DNA of 64,000 bases, taken from positions 1 to 64,000 of the forward strand of contig QYPG01000001.1 in NCBI GenBank assembly GCA_007279945.1, written 5' to 3'. The translations under genes were made by a program, and so were the position numbers. The notes under the pieces are model-generated. The model was not told the DNA's origin, ran no database searches, and worked only from the letters and a program-made list of their open reading frames with translations. This document shows positions 8,273 to 16,509 of the stretch, piece after piece (positions within the stretch are counted from its first letter, which is position 1; each line of letters begins with the position of its first letter). The DNA is from Streptomycetaceae bacterium (lineage in GTDB: Bacteria > Actinomycetota > Actinomycetes > Nanopelagicales > Nanopelagicaceae).

Positions 8273-9367
8273 GTGGCTACTGAAAAAAGTAATAAAGCCA
8301 ATGATGCATCGCAGGAAAAAGCAACCACTGAGCGCCAAAAAGCGCTCGACACAGCCCTAGCCCAGATCGAACGTCAGTTTGGTAAAGGCTCAGTAATGAA
8401 AATGTCGGATCGTGCTAATCAAATTGTTGAGGTTATTCCAACTGGTTCGATCGCACTCGATATCGCACTGGGAATCGGTGGCTTGCCACGCGGTCGTATC
8501 GTAGAGATCTATGGACCAGAGTCCTCAGGTAAGACAACGCTCACGTTGCATGCAATCGCCAACGCACAGAAGGCCGGCGGAATCTGCGCCTTCATCGATG
8601 CCGAGCATGCATTCGATGCAGAGTATGCAAAGAAGCTCGGCGTTGATATCGATGCACTCCTCGTTTCGCAACCAGATACTGGTGAGCAGGCGTTAGAGAT
8701 TATGGATATGTTGATTCGCTCCGGCGCACTTGATTTAGTTGTCGTTGACTCAGTTGCAGCCCTTGTACCTCGCGCTGAAATTGAGGGCGAGATGGGTGAT
8801 TCGCATATGGGCTTGCAGGCCCGTCTTATGTCACAGGCGCTTCGTAAAATTACCGGCGCATTGCATCAATCAAAGACAACCGCAATCTTTATTAATCAGC
8901 TGCGCGAGAAGATTGGTGTCTTCTTTGGCTCACCTGAGACAACAACAGGTGGTAAAGCACTTAAGTTCTACGCCTCAGTTCGCCTTGATATTCGCCGTAT
9001 TGAAACACTTAAAGATGGCCAAGATGCAGTCGGTAACCGTACTCGCGTTAAGGTTGTTAAGAACAAGATGGCGCCACCATTTAAGCAGGCCGAGTTCGAC
9101 ATTATTTACGGCACAGGTATTTCACGCGAAGGCTCACTTATCGATATGGGTGTTGAGATCGGTATCGTTAAGAAGTCTGGTGCTTGGTATACATATGAGG
9201 CCGATCAGTTAGGTCAGGGCAAGGAGAATGCACGTACATTCCTTCTTGATAATCCAGATCTATCTAATGAGATTGAGGCCAAGATTCGCGCTCACTTTGT
9301 GCCGGTCGTGGTCGATGCCGACTTGATTGCAGCAATCGATGAGGCCACAGCAGAGGTTGATTTCTAA
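8273..9367 (+). CDS. recA: recombinase RecA
   Basis: A 364-residue RecA, the strand-exchange ATPase of homologous recombination and coprotease for LexA. Walker [10 protein letters not shown] is at residues 81-89, and the [22 protein letters not shown] region gives the L2 DNA-binding loop. No intein. Start GTG 8273 has Shine-Dalgarno AAAGGA 5 bases upstream. A LexA box upstream implies SOS induction; lexA itself is not in the window. recX follows with a one-base overlap. Confidence 0.98.
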   Translation: MATEKSNKANDASQEKATTERQKALDTALAQIERQFGKGSVMKMSDRANQIVEVIPTGSIALDIALGIGGLPRGRIVEIYGPESSGKTTLTLHAIANAQKAGGICAFIDAEHAFDAEYAKKLGVDIDALLVSQPDTGEQALEIMDMLIRSGALDLVVVDSVAALVPRAEIEGEMGDSHMGLQARLMSQALRKITGALHQSKTTAIFINQLREKIGVFFGSPETTTGGKALKFYASVRLDIRRIETLKDGQDAVGNRTRVKVVKNKMAPPFKQAEFDIIYGTGISREGSLIDMGVEIGIVKKSGAWYTYEADQLGQGKENARTFLLDNPDLSNEIEAKIRAHFVPVVVDADLIAAIDEATAEVDF

Positions 9368-9876
9368 TTAGCCTTGAGTTCGCAAAGGTTGACCAAGACG
9401 CTGACCCTTACTCGATCGCACATACGATTGCATTAAATGCTCTCGTTACGCGGGCCAAGAGTAAGGGTGAGCTGCTGGCTCACCTTAAAAAGCGTGGCAT
9501 CGAAGAAGACATTGCTAACGCCGTTATTTACCGGCTTCAAGAGGCCGGTTTAGTTAACGATGCCGAGTTTGCAAAGGCATGGACGCAGTCGCGCCATACA
9601 TCTAAGAAACTATCCAAGCGGAAAATCGCAGGCGAGTTGCGTACTAGGGGAGTAGATCAAAACTCAATTGATGAGGCCTTAGATGAGATCGATGATGAAG
9701 ATGAGTATCGAATGGCCTTTTCACTTGCAATGAAAAAGTATTCAACTATGTCGCGTTTAGATGCAGAAGTTCAGATAAGACGAATTCAATCTTTGTTGCA
9801 ACGCAAAGGTTTTAACTTTGGCGTCATTGGTCGAGTTATTCGCGAGCTAGATATTCACTCAGGCGAGCAGCTGTAG
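9367..9876 (+). CDS. recX: regulatory protein RecX, probable ATT start
   Basis: RecX binds RecA filaments and moderates their activity. The reading frame from 9361 encodes a full-length RecX-like protein of about 169 residues: DPYSIAHTIALNAL, then three-helix repeats (LLAHLKKRGI, LVNDAEFAKAW, IAGELRTRGV, RRIQSLLQRKGF). No ATG, GTG or TTG occurs in frame before codon 91 (TTG 9637), although homology begins upstream. The best start is ATT 9367, overlapping the recA TAA as TAATT, with AGAGG (9352-9356) 10 bases upstream. The 3' end overlaps the convergent IclR gene by 41 bases. Identity is firm; the start is inferred. Confidence 0.85.
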   Translation: MSLEFAKVDQDADPYSIAHTIALNALVTRAKSKGELLAHLKKRGIEEDIANAVIYRLQEAGLVNDAEFAKAWTQSRHTSKKLSKRKIAGELRTRGVDQNSIDEALDEIDDEDEYRMAFSLAMKKYSTMSRLDAEVQIRRIQSLLQRKGFNFGVIGRVIRELDIHSGEQL

Positions 9877-10552
9877 CGACAACGGCCGCTGCGTGAATGC
9901 GACCGGGTTGGCGACCTAATCGCTCGATTGGTCCACTAATACTTACTGCTGCGATAACTTTTCCATTGGGTGCTTTAACTGGCGCAGAGACAGATGTAAC
10001 TCCTGCTTCGCGCTCTCCAACTGATTGTGCCCACCCGCGACGGCGATCTGCAGATAACTGAGCGGCAGTGAATCGAGCATTAGTTAAGCCGCGATGAATC
10101 TTTTCGCTGTCCTCCCACGCCAATAAAATCTGAGCTGCCGAGCCCGCCTGCATCGTCAACGCTGCACCGATAGGAACAGAATCACGAAGTCCTGACAAAC
10201 GTTCGGCTACGGCCACGCAGATACGCTGATCACCCTGGCGCTTGTACAACTGTGCACTTTCACCTGTCGCATCGCGCAGTGCGGCTAAGGCAGGTCCTGC
10301 AGCGGCTAGTAAGCGATCTTCTCCTGCAGCCGCGCTTAACTCTCCTGCGCGATCTCCAATAATGAATCGACCAGATAGATCACGCGCAACCAGGCGGTGG
10401 AACTCAAGGGCAACGGCTAAGCGGTGGGCAGTAGGGCGGGCGATGCCGGTAGCTGCAACGAGTTCGGCTAATGAGTGCGGACCGGCCTCTAGCGTGCTCA
10501 AAATTGCTACGGCTTTATCTAAGACGCCAACTCCGCTATTCTTCTTGACCAT
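9836..10552 (-). CDS. ndgR: IclR-family regulator, NdgR/LtbR-like
   Basis: A 238-residue IclR regulator: an N-terminal winged helix-turn-helix (about residues 10-65, with LAELVAATGIARPTAHRLA) and a C-terminal effector domain. It is divergent from leuCD with a 58-base gap, the arrangement of NdgR in Streptomyces and LtbR in Corynebacterium, which control leucine and other amino-acid genes. The symbol is assigned from this context plus family. The transcript is probably leaderless. Its end overlaps recX. Confidence 0.88.
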   Translation of the reverse strand: MVKKNSGVGVLDKAVAILSTLEAGPHSLAELVAATGIARPTAHRLAVALEFHRLVARDLSGRFIIGDRAGELSAAAGEDRLLAAAGPALAALRDATGESAQLYKRQGDQRICVAVAERLSGLRDSVPIGAALTMQAGSAAQILLAWEDSEKIHRGLTNARFTAAQLSADRRRGWAQSVGEREAGVTSVSAPVKAPNGKVIAAVSISGPIERLGRQPGRIHAAAVVATAARLSEYLARE

Positions 10553-10558
10553 AGGGTG

Positions 10559-10588
10559 ATATTAGCATCCCATTATTTGATATGGCAA
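10559..10588 (-). promoter_or_regulatory. ndgR promoter, probably leaderless
   Basis: On the - strand, TTGCCA (10588-10583) and TAATAT (10564-10559) are separated by 18 bases, and TAATAT ends 6 bases before the ATG. There is no Shine-Dalgarno. The element lies between the divergent ndgR and leuC starts, so binding there could control both. Confidence 0.6.
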
Positions 10589-10610
10589 TTGGTAAAAGGA
10601 GTTGGCCTCG

Positions 10611-12002
10611 ATGGGTAAAACGTTAGCGGAAAAGATTTGGGCAGAGCACGTTGTACGCGCCGCCGATGGCGAGCCTGACCTGGTCTATATCGATCTGCAT
10701 TTGATCCATGAAGTAACCAGTGCACAGGCATTCGATGGTCTGCGCCTTACTGGTCGCCAGGTGCGTCGACCAGATCTCACTATCGCTACCGAAGATCACA
10801 ACGTTCCAACACAGAATATTGATCAACCTATCGCCGACCCAGTATCAAAGCTTCAGGTAGATACGCTGCGCGCAAACTGTGCTGAGTTTGGTATTCGCTG
10901 TCACTCACTAGGTGATAAAGATCAAGGCGTAGTGCACGTTGTTGGACCGCAGTTAGGTTTAACGCAGCCCGGAATGACAATTGTCTGTGGGGACTCGCAC
11001 ACATCAACGCACGGTGCATTTGGTTCACTTGCCTTTGGAATCGGAACGTCGGAGGTAGAACATGTTTTGGCAACGCAAACACTGCCGCTCCTTCGCCCAA
11101 AGACTATGGCCATTAACATTGAGGGAGAATTAAAGCCAGGTGTTACATCAAAGGATATTATTTTGGCGATCATTGCAAAGATCGGCACCGGTGGTGGCCA
11201 GGGCTATGTCATCGAATATAGAGGCAGTGCAATAAGAGCCTTATCAATGGAGTCACGAATGACAGTGTGCAATATGTCTATTGAAGCCGGTGCACGTGCT
11301 GGCCTTATTGCACCAGACCAAACAACTTTCGACTTCATAAAAGGTAAGCCGCATGCTCCAGAGGATTTTGATTCCGCCGTTGCATATTGGAAAACTCTCT
11401 TCACTGATAGTGATGCCGTATTTGATGTTGAAGTTAACATTGATGCACATATTTTGGAGCCTTTTGTTACGTGGGGAACTAATCCTGGCCAAGGCGCATC
11501 ACTCAGTTCGAACGCCCCAAATCCTGCAGACATTCACGATGAAGAAGCACGCGGAGCTGCCGAGCGCGCATTGGTGTATATGGGTCTTGAGGCTGGAACA
11601 CCCCTTAAAAACATAGCCATTGACACTGTTTTCTTGGGCTCATGCACTAATGGTCGAATCGAAGATTTACGTGCGGCAGCCGATGTTATCAAGGGAAAGA
11701 AGATTGCATCAACCCTTCGCATGTTAGTTGTTCCAGGTTCTGCCCGAGTGCGCCTTGAAGCAGAGGCCGAAGGCTTAGATAAAGTGTTTATCGATGCTGG
11801 AGCTGAATGGCGCAACGCGGGTTGTTCCATGTGTCTTGGCATGAATCCAGATCAATTAGCCGTTGGCGAGAGAGCTGCGTCGACATCGAATAGAAACTTT
11901 GAAGGTCGCCAAGGTAAAGGTGGACGTACTCATCTAGTCAGTCCACTCGTTGCTGCAGCTACTGCGCTACGTGGAACTCTTTCATCACCGGCAGATTTGT
12001 AA
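10611..12002 (+). CDS. leuC: 3-isopropylmalate dehydratase large subunit
   Basis: LeuC with LeuD isomerises 2- and 3-isopropylmalate in leucine synthesis, using a [4Fe-4S] cluster. The iron-sulfur Cys ligands are visible in GSCTNGR and in [10 protein letters not shown], with [14 protein letters not shown] in the N-terminal half. ATG 10611 ([10 protein letters not shown]) was chosen because Shine-Dalgarno AAGGAG (10596-10601) sits 9 bases upstream; an in-frame TTG at 10602 touches it. The product is 463 residues, normal length. leuD follows after 18 bases. Confidence 0.97.
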   Translation: MGKTLAEKIWAEHVVRAADGEPDLVYIDLHLIHEVTSAQAFDGLRLTGRQVRRPDLTIATEDHNVPTQNIDQPIADPVSKLQVDTLRANCAEFGIRCHSLGDKDQGVVHVVGPQLGLTQPGMTIVCGDSHTSTHGAFGSLAFGIGTSEVEHVLATQTLPLLRPKTMAINIEGELKPGVTSKDIILAIIAKIGTGGGQGYVIEYRGSAIRALSMESRMTVCNMSIEAGARAGLIAPDQTTFDFIKGKPHAPEDFDSAVAYWKTLFTDSDAVFDVEVNIDAHILEPFVTWGTNPGQGASLSSNAPNPADIHDEEARGAAERALVYMGLEAGTPLKNIAIDTVFLGSCTNGRIEDLRAAADVIKGKKIASTLRMLVVPGSARVRLEAEAEGLDKVFIDAGAEWRNAGCSMCLGMNPDQLAVGERAASTSNRNFEGRQGKGGRTHLVSPLVAAATALRGTLSSPADL

Positions 12003-12020
12003 AGGGGCTGTTAGATAAAA

Positions 12021-12620
12021 ATGGAAAAATTTATTTCACACACAGGTACTGCAGTTCCACTTCGCCGCAGCAATGTTGATACCGACCAGATAATTCCCGC
12101 AGTATATTTAAAGCGTGTAACACGCAGCGGCTTTGAAGATGGCCTATTTGCAGCATGGCGCAGCGATCCGGAGTTCGTATTAAATCAAACTGCTTACAAA
12201 GCTGGCACAGTGTTGGTAGCTGGAGCCGATTTTGGAACCGGATCATCGCGCGAACATGCAGTATGGGCGCTACAAAACTATGGTTTTAAAGCCGTCATAT
12301 CTAGCCGCTTTGCCGATATTTTCCGTGGCAACTCGCTCAAAGGCGGATTGCTGACTGTGATCATTAATCAAAGCGATGTCGAAGCTTTGTGGCTGGCTAT
12401 TGAGGCCGATCCAACAACGAAGGTATGCGTTGACCTTGAATCTCGAACGGTCAGCTACAACAACGTGGTTCTACCCTTTGACATCGATGATTACACCCGC
12501 TGGCGTTTAATGGAGGGTCTTGATGACATTGGCTTGACCGTCAAACACGTTGATTCAATTACCGAATTTGAGAAATCTCGTACAGCTCATAAACCTGCAA
12601 CACTGCCAATTCGTATCTGA
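12021..12620 (+). CDS. leuD: 3-isopropylmalate dehydratase small subunit
   Basis: The 199-residue swivelling subunit that completes the LeuCD active site. It shows [16 protein letters not shown] at the N-terminus and the [13 protein letters not shown] motif near residues 73-85, as well as [14 protein letters not shown]. It is the second gene of the leuCD operon. Confidence 0.97.
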   Translation: MEKFISHTGTAVPLRRSNVDTDQIIPAVYLKRVTRSGFEDGLFAAWRSDPEFVLNQTAYKAGTVLVAGADFGTGSSREHAVWALQNYGFKAVISSRFADIFRGNSLKGGLLTVIINQSDVEALWLAIEADPTTKVCVDLESRTVSYNNVVLPFDIDDYTRWRLMEGLDDIGLTVKHVDSITEFEKSRTAHKPATLPIRI

Positions 12621-12629
12621 GTAAAAGTG

Positions 12630-12839
12630 AGCGTAAATCAATGTTTTTTGCCTTAATTAACGGTGGGAAATATCAACTCTCGATGTTGCATTGAGGGTTT
12701 TATAAGCGTAAAACAAGGGTTTTTCTTTGCCTCAAAGAAAAATAAAAATGCGACACGCCTACATTAATAGCGTAAAACCCCTATAAATAAGCGTAAGTTT
12801 GTTAACACGTTAAGCAAATGCTTAACATTTACGCGTAAT
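12630..12839 (+). repeat. GCGTAA repeat array in the HU-gene leader
   Basis: The AT-rich 231-base gap before the HU gene holds five direct copies of GCGTAA, four preceded by A (GCGTAA begins at 12631, 12706, 12770, 12791 and 12833), plus one inverted copy (TTTACGC, 12828-12834) overlapping the last. Starts are 75, 64, 21 and 42 bases apart, close to whole helical turns, so the sites would lie on one DNA face. No known operator is recognised. Likely binding sites for a regulator or for HU-type proteins; the function is inferred. Confidence 0.6.
12809..12826. promoter_or_regulatory. perfect palindrome before the HU gene
   Basis: GTTAAGCAAATGCTTAAC has 8-base perfect arms around AA and lies 26 bases before the HU start, between the last two GCGTAA motifs. 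It could be an operator or a leader hairpin. Confidence 0.5.
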
Positions 12840-12851
12840 AAGGGGATTTCA

Positions 12852-13301
12852 ATGAATAAGGCCCAATTCATTGCGGCGTTGGCACCACACTTCAACGACA
12901 GCAAGAAGGAAGCAGCTCACGCTGTAGATATCGTTTTTGACACAATCGTTCGCAGCCTACATAAAGGCGAAGATGTCATGATTAACGATTTCGGTAAGTT
13001 CAAGAAGGTTGATCGCAAGGCACGTATGGGACGTAACCCATTCACCGGCGAGACAATCAAGATTAAGGCTTCAAAGAAGGCACGCTTCCTACCTGCAAAG
13101 GGTTTGAAGGATGTCATTTCAGGTGAGCGCAAGCTAGGACCTGCCCCAAAGCCAGAACCAAAGCCAGTTGTAAAGGCTAAGCCAGTTGCCAAGAAGGCTG
13201 CTAAGAAGGCTCCTGCAAAGAAGAAGGTTGCAGCTAAGAAGGCTCCTGCAAAGAAGAAGGTTGCAGCTAAGAAGGTTGTAAAGAAGGCTAAGAAGAAGTA
13301 A
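12852..13301 (+). CDS. hup: HU-family DNA-binding protein with Lys/Ala tail
   Basis: A 149-residue nucleoid protein. Residues 1-90 are a standard HU fold, including NDFGKF and GRNPFTGETIKIKASKK of the DNA-binding arm. Residues about 95-149 form a Lys/Ala/Pro-rich tail like histone H1, typical of actinobacterial HupB. Part of the tail is an 11-residue unit (AKKAPAKKKVA) repeated in tandem. It has its own promoter region and a strong terminator, so it is probably monocistronic and highly expressed. AAGGGG lies 8 bases before ATG. Confidence 0.95.
   Translation: MNKAQFIAALAPHFNDSKKEAAHAVDIVFDTIVRSLHKGEDVMINDFGKFKKVDRKARMGRNPFTGETIKIKASKKARFLPAKGLKDVISGERKLGPAPKPEPKPVVKAKPVAKKAAKKAPAKKKVAAKKAPAKKKVAAKKVVKKAKKK
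13200..13265 (+). repeat. 33-bp perfect tandem repeat in the HU tail
   Basis: Positions 13200-13232 and 13233-13265 are identical 33-base units encoding the 11-residue AKKAPAKKKVA module; a third copy begins at 13266 but diverges. Identity at synonymous positions points to recent duplication or slippage. Confidence 0.9.
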
Positions 13302-13322
13302 TTCTTTTTAACTTTTTTAAGG

Positions 13323-13355
13323 CGGGACCAGCTAACGCTGGTCCCGTTTTCTTTT
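13323..13355 (+). terminator. intrinsic terminator of the HU gene
   Basis: CGGGACCAGC (13323-13332), loop TAAC, then GCTGGTCCCG (13337-13346) form a perfect 10-base-pair stem followed by TTTTCTTTT. Confidence 0.95.
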
Positions 13356-13364
13356 ACTTCGCAC

Positions 13365-13370
13365 TAACAT
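13365..13370 (+). promoter_or_regulatory. -10 of a probable leaderless plsC promoter
   Basis: TAACAT ends 7 bases before ATG 13378, directly after the HU terminator. No Shine-Dalgarno is present. Confidence 0.5.
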
Positions 13371-13377
13371 TGAGCCT

Positions 13378-14160
13378 ATGACGGAGTACAAAGTTTCATA
13401 TGCTCCACCTGCTGGAAAGCCGCTTGGCACCAACTGGGCTTTTAAGATCGGTACGACCGTTGTAATTCCAATCCTCAATTTAGTTGGAAAAAAACAGTGG
13501 CGCGGGGCGCATAACATCCCCAAGAGCGGTCCGATTATTGTTGCCAGCAATCACGTTTCCTATCTCGATGTTTTATTCTTGACGCACTTTCTGTATCGCA
13601 GTGGCCGTGCGCCGCGATATATCGGCAAGGAAGGCGTTTTTAAAGTTCCAATAATAGGAAAGATTGTTCTTGCAGCAGGACAAATCCCAGTTGTGCGCGA
13701 GGGCAAAGATGCAGCCAAGGCGCTGGAACATGCAGTGAAAACGCTGCAGGCAGGGCACCTTCTTGGCGTGTACCCCGAAGGAACACTCACGAGAGACCCG
13801 CTGGGATGGCCTATGGTTGCAAAGACTGGTCTTGCGCGCCTGGCAATTACTACAAGGACGCAGGTGATTCCAATAGCACAGTGGGGTTCACAGATTGTGA
13901 TGCCAACATATGAGAAGAAGATTAAGGTTTTTCCACGCACGCCAATCAAGATTTTAGTTGGCCCACCACTTGATTTATCTCGTTGGTATAGCAAAGAGAA
14001 TGATCCAGTAGCTTTAACAGAGGCAACAGCATTTGTTATGCGAGCGATTACTGACTTGTTAGAAGAACTGCGCGGTGAAAAACGACCCGTTGAAATCTTT
14101 GACCCCCACACATCAGCGCTTCCACGCACTGGCAACTTTAAAAAGAAAAAGAAGCCTTGA
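13378..14160 (+). CDS. plsC: 1-acyl-sn-glycerol-3-phosphate acyltransferase
   Basis: A 260-residue PlsC-family acyltransferase that adds the second acyl chain to make phosphatidic acid at the membrane. The HX4D catalytic box is in SNHVSYLDVLF (about residues 58-63) and the phosphate-binding motif is GVYPEGTLTRD (about 130-140). The adjacent gpsA makes glycerol-3-phosphate, so the pair serves phospholipid synthesis. The C-terminus is Lys-rich. The stop overlaps the gpsA start by 4 bases. Confidence 0.93.
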   Translation: MTEYKVSYAPPAGKPLGTNWAFKIGTTVVIPILNLVGKKQWRGAHNIPKSGPIIVASNHVSYLDVLFLTHFLYRSGRAPRYIGKEGVFKVPIIGKIVLAAGQIPVVREGKDAAKALEHAVKTLQAGHLLGVYPEGTLTRDPLGWPMVAKTGLARLAITTRTQVIPIAQWGSQIVMPTYEKKIKVFPRTPIKILVGPPLDLSRWYSKENDPVALTEATAFVMRAITDLLEELRGEKRPVEIFDPHTSALPRTGNFKKKKKP

Positions 14161-15158
14161 GTAAAGTTACGGTTTTTGGGACTGGACAGTGGGGCAGCAC
14201 AATGGCCCAAGTTTTATCTGATGCCGGTAACCATGTTTTAATGTGGGGACGCAATAGCGATGTGGTAGAAGAGATCAACACTCATCATACTAATCGTAAA
14301 TATCTGGATGCCAATGTCTTACCCAAGGGGCTTCAAGCAACTACAGACTTAAAGCTGGCTTTTGAATATTCATCAATCTATATTCTTGCAGTACCTGCAC
14401 AAACACTTCGAGAAAACTTGCTTGAGTGGAAAGCATTAACAAGCCCAAATGCCCTGTATATCAGCACTTTAAAGGGTATCGAAGTTAGTACGTTATCCCG
14501 AATGACAGAGATAATTGAAGAAGTGATGGAAACTTCTAATGTAGGAATTATAACCGGACCGAATTTGGCAACTGAGTTAATTTTGCGTCAACCCGCCGGC
14601 GCGGTTGCTGCAGCACACACAACAATCGTGGCCGAAAAAATATTGAAGTTATTTGCAACTCCTTATTATCGTGTTTACACATCTACCGATGTTTTGGGTT
14701 GCGAACTTTCCGGCGCAATCAAGTCGGTCATTGCTCTGGCGGTAGGTATCTCAGTCGGTATGGGTTTTGGGGAAAATACGCAGGCGATGTTGATTACTCG
14801 TGGACTCAACGAGGTCGCACGATTATGCGCAGCTCATGGGGCAGATCCCCTCAGCGCCGCCGGTCTTGCCGGTATGGGCGATTTAGTGGCAAGTTGTGGT
14901 TCGGCACTATCTAGAAATCGCAGCTTTGGTGAGGCATTAGGCCGTTCTGGTTCAATGGCTACCGCGCGCGAACAAGTGGCCAAGACCGTTGAGGGCGTAG
15001 CCTCTTCCAGTGCCGTTCTTGAAATCGCCCATCGTGTTGGAATCGAGGTTCCAGTGATTGAAGCCGTTGCCGACGTTGTTGGCGGTGCCATCACTCCAGC
15101 GCAGGCACTAGATCGCCTTATGGAGATTACAACTCGAGCAGAAAACTTTATTCGATGA
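14157..15158 (+). CDS. gpsA: NAD(P)-dependent glycerol-3-phosphate dehydrogenase
   Basis: GpsA reduces dihydroxyacetone phosphate to glycerol-3-phosphate for phospholipids. The Rossmann motif GTGQWGSTMA is at residues 8-17, the active-site Lys lies within ELSGAIKSVIALAVG, and GMGDLVASCGSALSRNR is the family pattern. TTG 14157 overlaps the plsC TGA. 333 residues, standard length. The ddl gene starts in its stop (ATGA). Confidence 0.96.
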   Translation: MSKVTVFGTGQWGSTMAQVLSDAGNHVLMWGRNSDVVEEINTHHTNRKYLDANVLPKGLQATTDLKLAFEYSSIYILAVPAQTLRENLLEWKALTSPNALYISTLKGIEVSTLSRMTEIIEEVMETSNVGIITGPNLATELILRQPAGAVAAAHTTIVAEKILKLFATPYYRVYTSTDVLGCELSGAIKSVIALAVGISVGMGFGENTQAMLITRGLNEVARLCAAHGADPLSAAGLAGMGDLVASCGSALSRNRSFGEALGRSGSMATAREQVAKTVEGVASSSAVLEIAHRVGIEVPVIEAVADVVGGAITPAQALDRLMEITTRAENFIR

Positions 15159-16204
15159 GTAAAAAAACCGTCGCCATTATCTGCGGAGGTCGCAGCAGCG
15201 AGCATGAAATTTCATGTCTATCGGCGGGGGGAGTCCTAGCTGGTTTAGATAAATCTGCCTATGAGGCCGTTCTGATAGGAATAACTAAGTCGGGCACATG
15301 GGTTCACTTACCGTTGGATTATTCGCTCAGTATTACCAATGGATTACTTCCTACAGTCGATGAAAATGCGGCCCCACTTGTTGCCGATGTGCATGGATTT
15401 TCACTGAATGGACTGCCACTTGAAATCGATGTTGTTTTCCCTGTCCTACATGGCCCTTATGGTGAAGATGGAACTATTCAAGGCTTCCTTGAAACCGCTG
15501 ATATTGCCTACGTTGGCAGTGGGGTAATGGCATCGGGTACGGCTATGGATAAAGCATTTTCAAAGATTATTTTTGAAGCAGCTGGAATGCATGTTGCACA
15601 GGGGATTGTCCTTACTAGTGATGACTGGCAAAGCCGAATAAGCGAATTGGAGTATCCAGTATTTGTTAAACCGGCCCGCGGAGGATCTAGCCGAGGGACA
15701 CATAAAGTGAAGAGTGCGGATGCTTTGCAAGCTGCCATCTTAGATGCATTTTCCTATGATCGAAAAGTAATGATTGAAAATGCAGTGGTAGGGCGAGAAA
15801 TCGAGTGTGCAGTTCTTGAGCGAAACGGTACTGTCGAGGCATCGTTAGTGGGTGAAATCGTCATTGATAGTAAGTTTGAATTTTATGATTTTGAAGCTAA
15901 GTATTTAGATAGTGCAACGAGTGTCAATTTACCGGCGAATATTCCATCTTCGGCAAGTGATGAGATTCGGGCTAAAGCTGTGCAAGCTTTTAAAGCGCTT
16001 GGCTGCAGCGGATTAGCGCGCGTTGACTTCTTTTATACAGATAAAGGCGAAGTAATTATTAATGAAATCAACACAATGCCCGGTTTCACAAGTACGTCGA
16101 TGTACCCAAAGCTAATGGCGGCAACAGGTGTCGATTACACAACTTTAATAAGCGCACTCTTAGATACTGCCCTTGATCGTACTAATGGAGTACTTGGTAA
16201 TTAA
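15155..16204 (+). CDS. ddl: D-alanine--D-alanine ligase
   Basis: Ddl joins two D-alanines for the peptidoglycan stem peptide. Family motifs are CGGRSSEHEISCLSA at the N-terminus, VLHGPYGEDGTIQG, the ATP-grasp region YPVFVKPARGGSSRG and NEINTMPGFTSTSMYP near the C-terminus. 349 residues. It is the last gene of plsC-gpsA-ddl, coupled by a 4-base overlap, and its stop overlaps the end of the convergent small Lrp-domain gene by 4 bases. Confidence 0.97.
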   Translation: MSKKTVAIICGGRSSEHEISCLSAGGVLAGLDKSAYEAVLIGITKSGTWVHLPLDYSLSITNGLLPTVDENAAPLVADVHGFSLNGLPLEIDVVFPVLHGPYGEDGTIQGFLETADIAYVGSGVMASGTAMDKAFSKIIFEAAGMHVAQGIVLTSDDWQSRISELEYPVFVKPARGGSSRGTHKVKSADALQAAILDAFSYDRKVMIENAVVGREIECAVLERNGTVEASLVGEIVIDSKFEFYDFEAKYLDSATSVNLPANIPSSASDEIRAKAVQAFKALGCSGLARVDFFYTDKGEVIINEINTMPGFTSTSMYPKLMAATGVDYTTLISALLDTALDRTNGVLGN

Positions 16205-16434
16205 TAAGTAACGGGGCAGGTGAGCGTTCTAGTAATTCCTGCCACTGCCTGCACCTTAGATAATATGACTCGACCAAACTCTTCCATGCTAGGCGCTTCA
16301 GCGCGCATGATGACATCGTAAGGACCTGTGACGCCTTCGGCTAACGTGACTCCCGCAATCGCTGAAACCGCCTTGGCAACCGAGCTCGCTTTGCCGACCT
16401 CAGTTTGAATTAAAATATAGGCCTGTACAGACAT
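16201..16434 (-). CDS. stand-alone Lrp/AsnC ligand-binding domain protein
   Basis: A 77-residue protein consisting only of the Lrp/AsnC effector domain (RAM fold): AYILIQTEVGKA, then GPYDVIMRAEA and the C-terminal TRTLTCPV. There is no DNA-binding part. Such one-domain proteins are common in actinobacteria and may pair with full-length Lrp proteins or sense amino acids; the role here is unknown. ATG 16434 was chosen over an upstream in-frame ATG at 16461 because AAGGAG lies 8 bases before it. Confidence 0.85.
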   Translation of the reverse strand: MSVQAYILIQTEVGKASSVAKAVSAIAGVTLAEGVTGPYDVIMRAEAPSMEEFGRVILSKVQAVAGITRTLTCPVTY

Positions 16435-16509
16435 CGCTTGCTCCTTATCGTTAGTGGCCACAGGCTACTTCAGATGTGGTGTTACTCGCTAGTGGATTAA
16501 GGTTTGGTT

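Noticed and set aside
7974-8360. 128-codon open frame across the recA leader into recA
   Set aside because: Runs through the LexA box and the recA start in another frame; no homology seen.
8739-9212. 157-codon open frame within recA
   Set aside because: Wrong frame of an unmistakable RecA; no domain seen.
12621-12851. possible origin of replication (AT-rich, repeats)
   Set aside because: No DnaA boxes of TTATCCACA type and no dnaA/dnaN nearby; it is more simply an HU leader.
13560-14210. 216-codon open frame antisense to plsC
   Set aside because: The + strand has PlsC motifs and conserved neighbours; the antisense frame has no recognisable domain.
16435-16509. possible TPP riboswitch before thiL
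   Set aside because: The gap is too short and lacks the conserved CTGAGA and ACCTGA cores.
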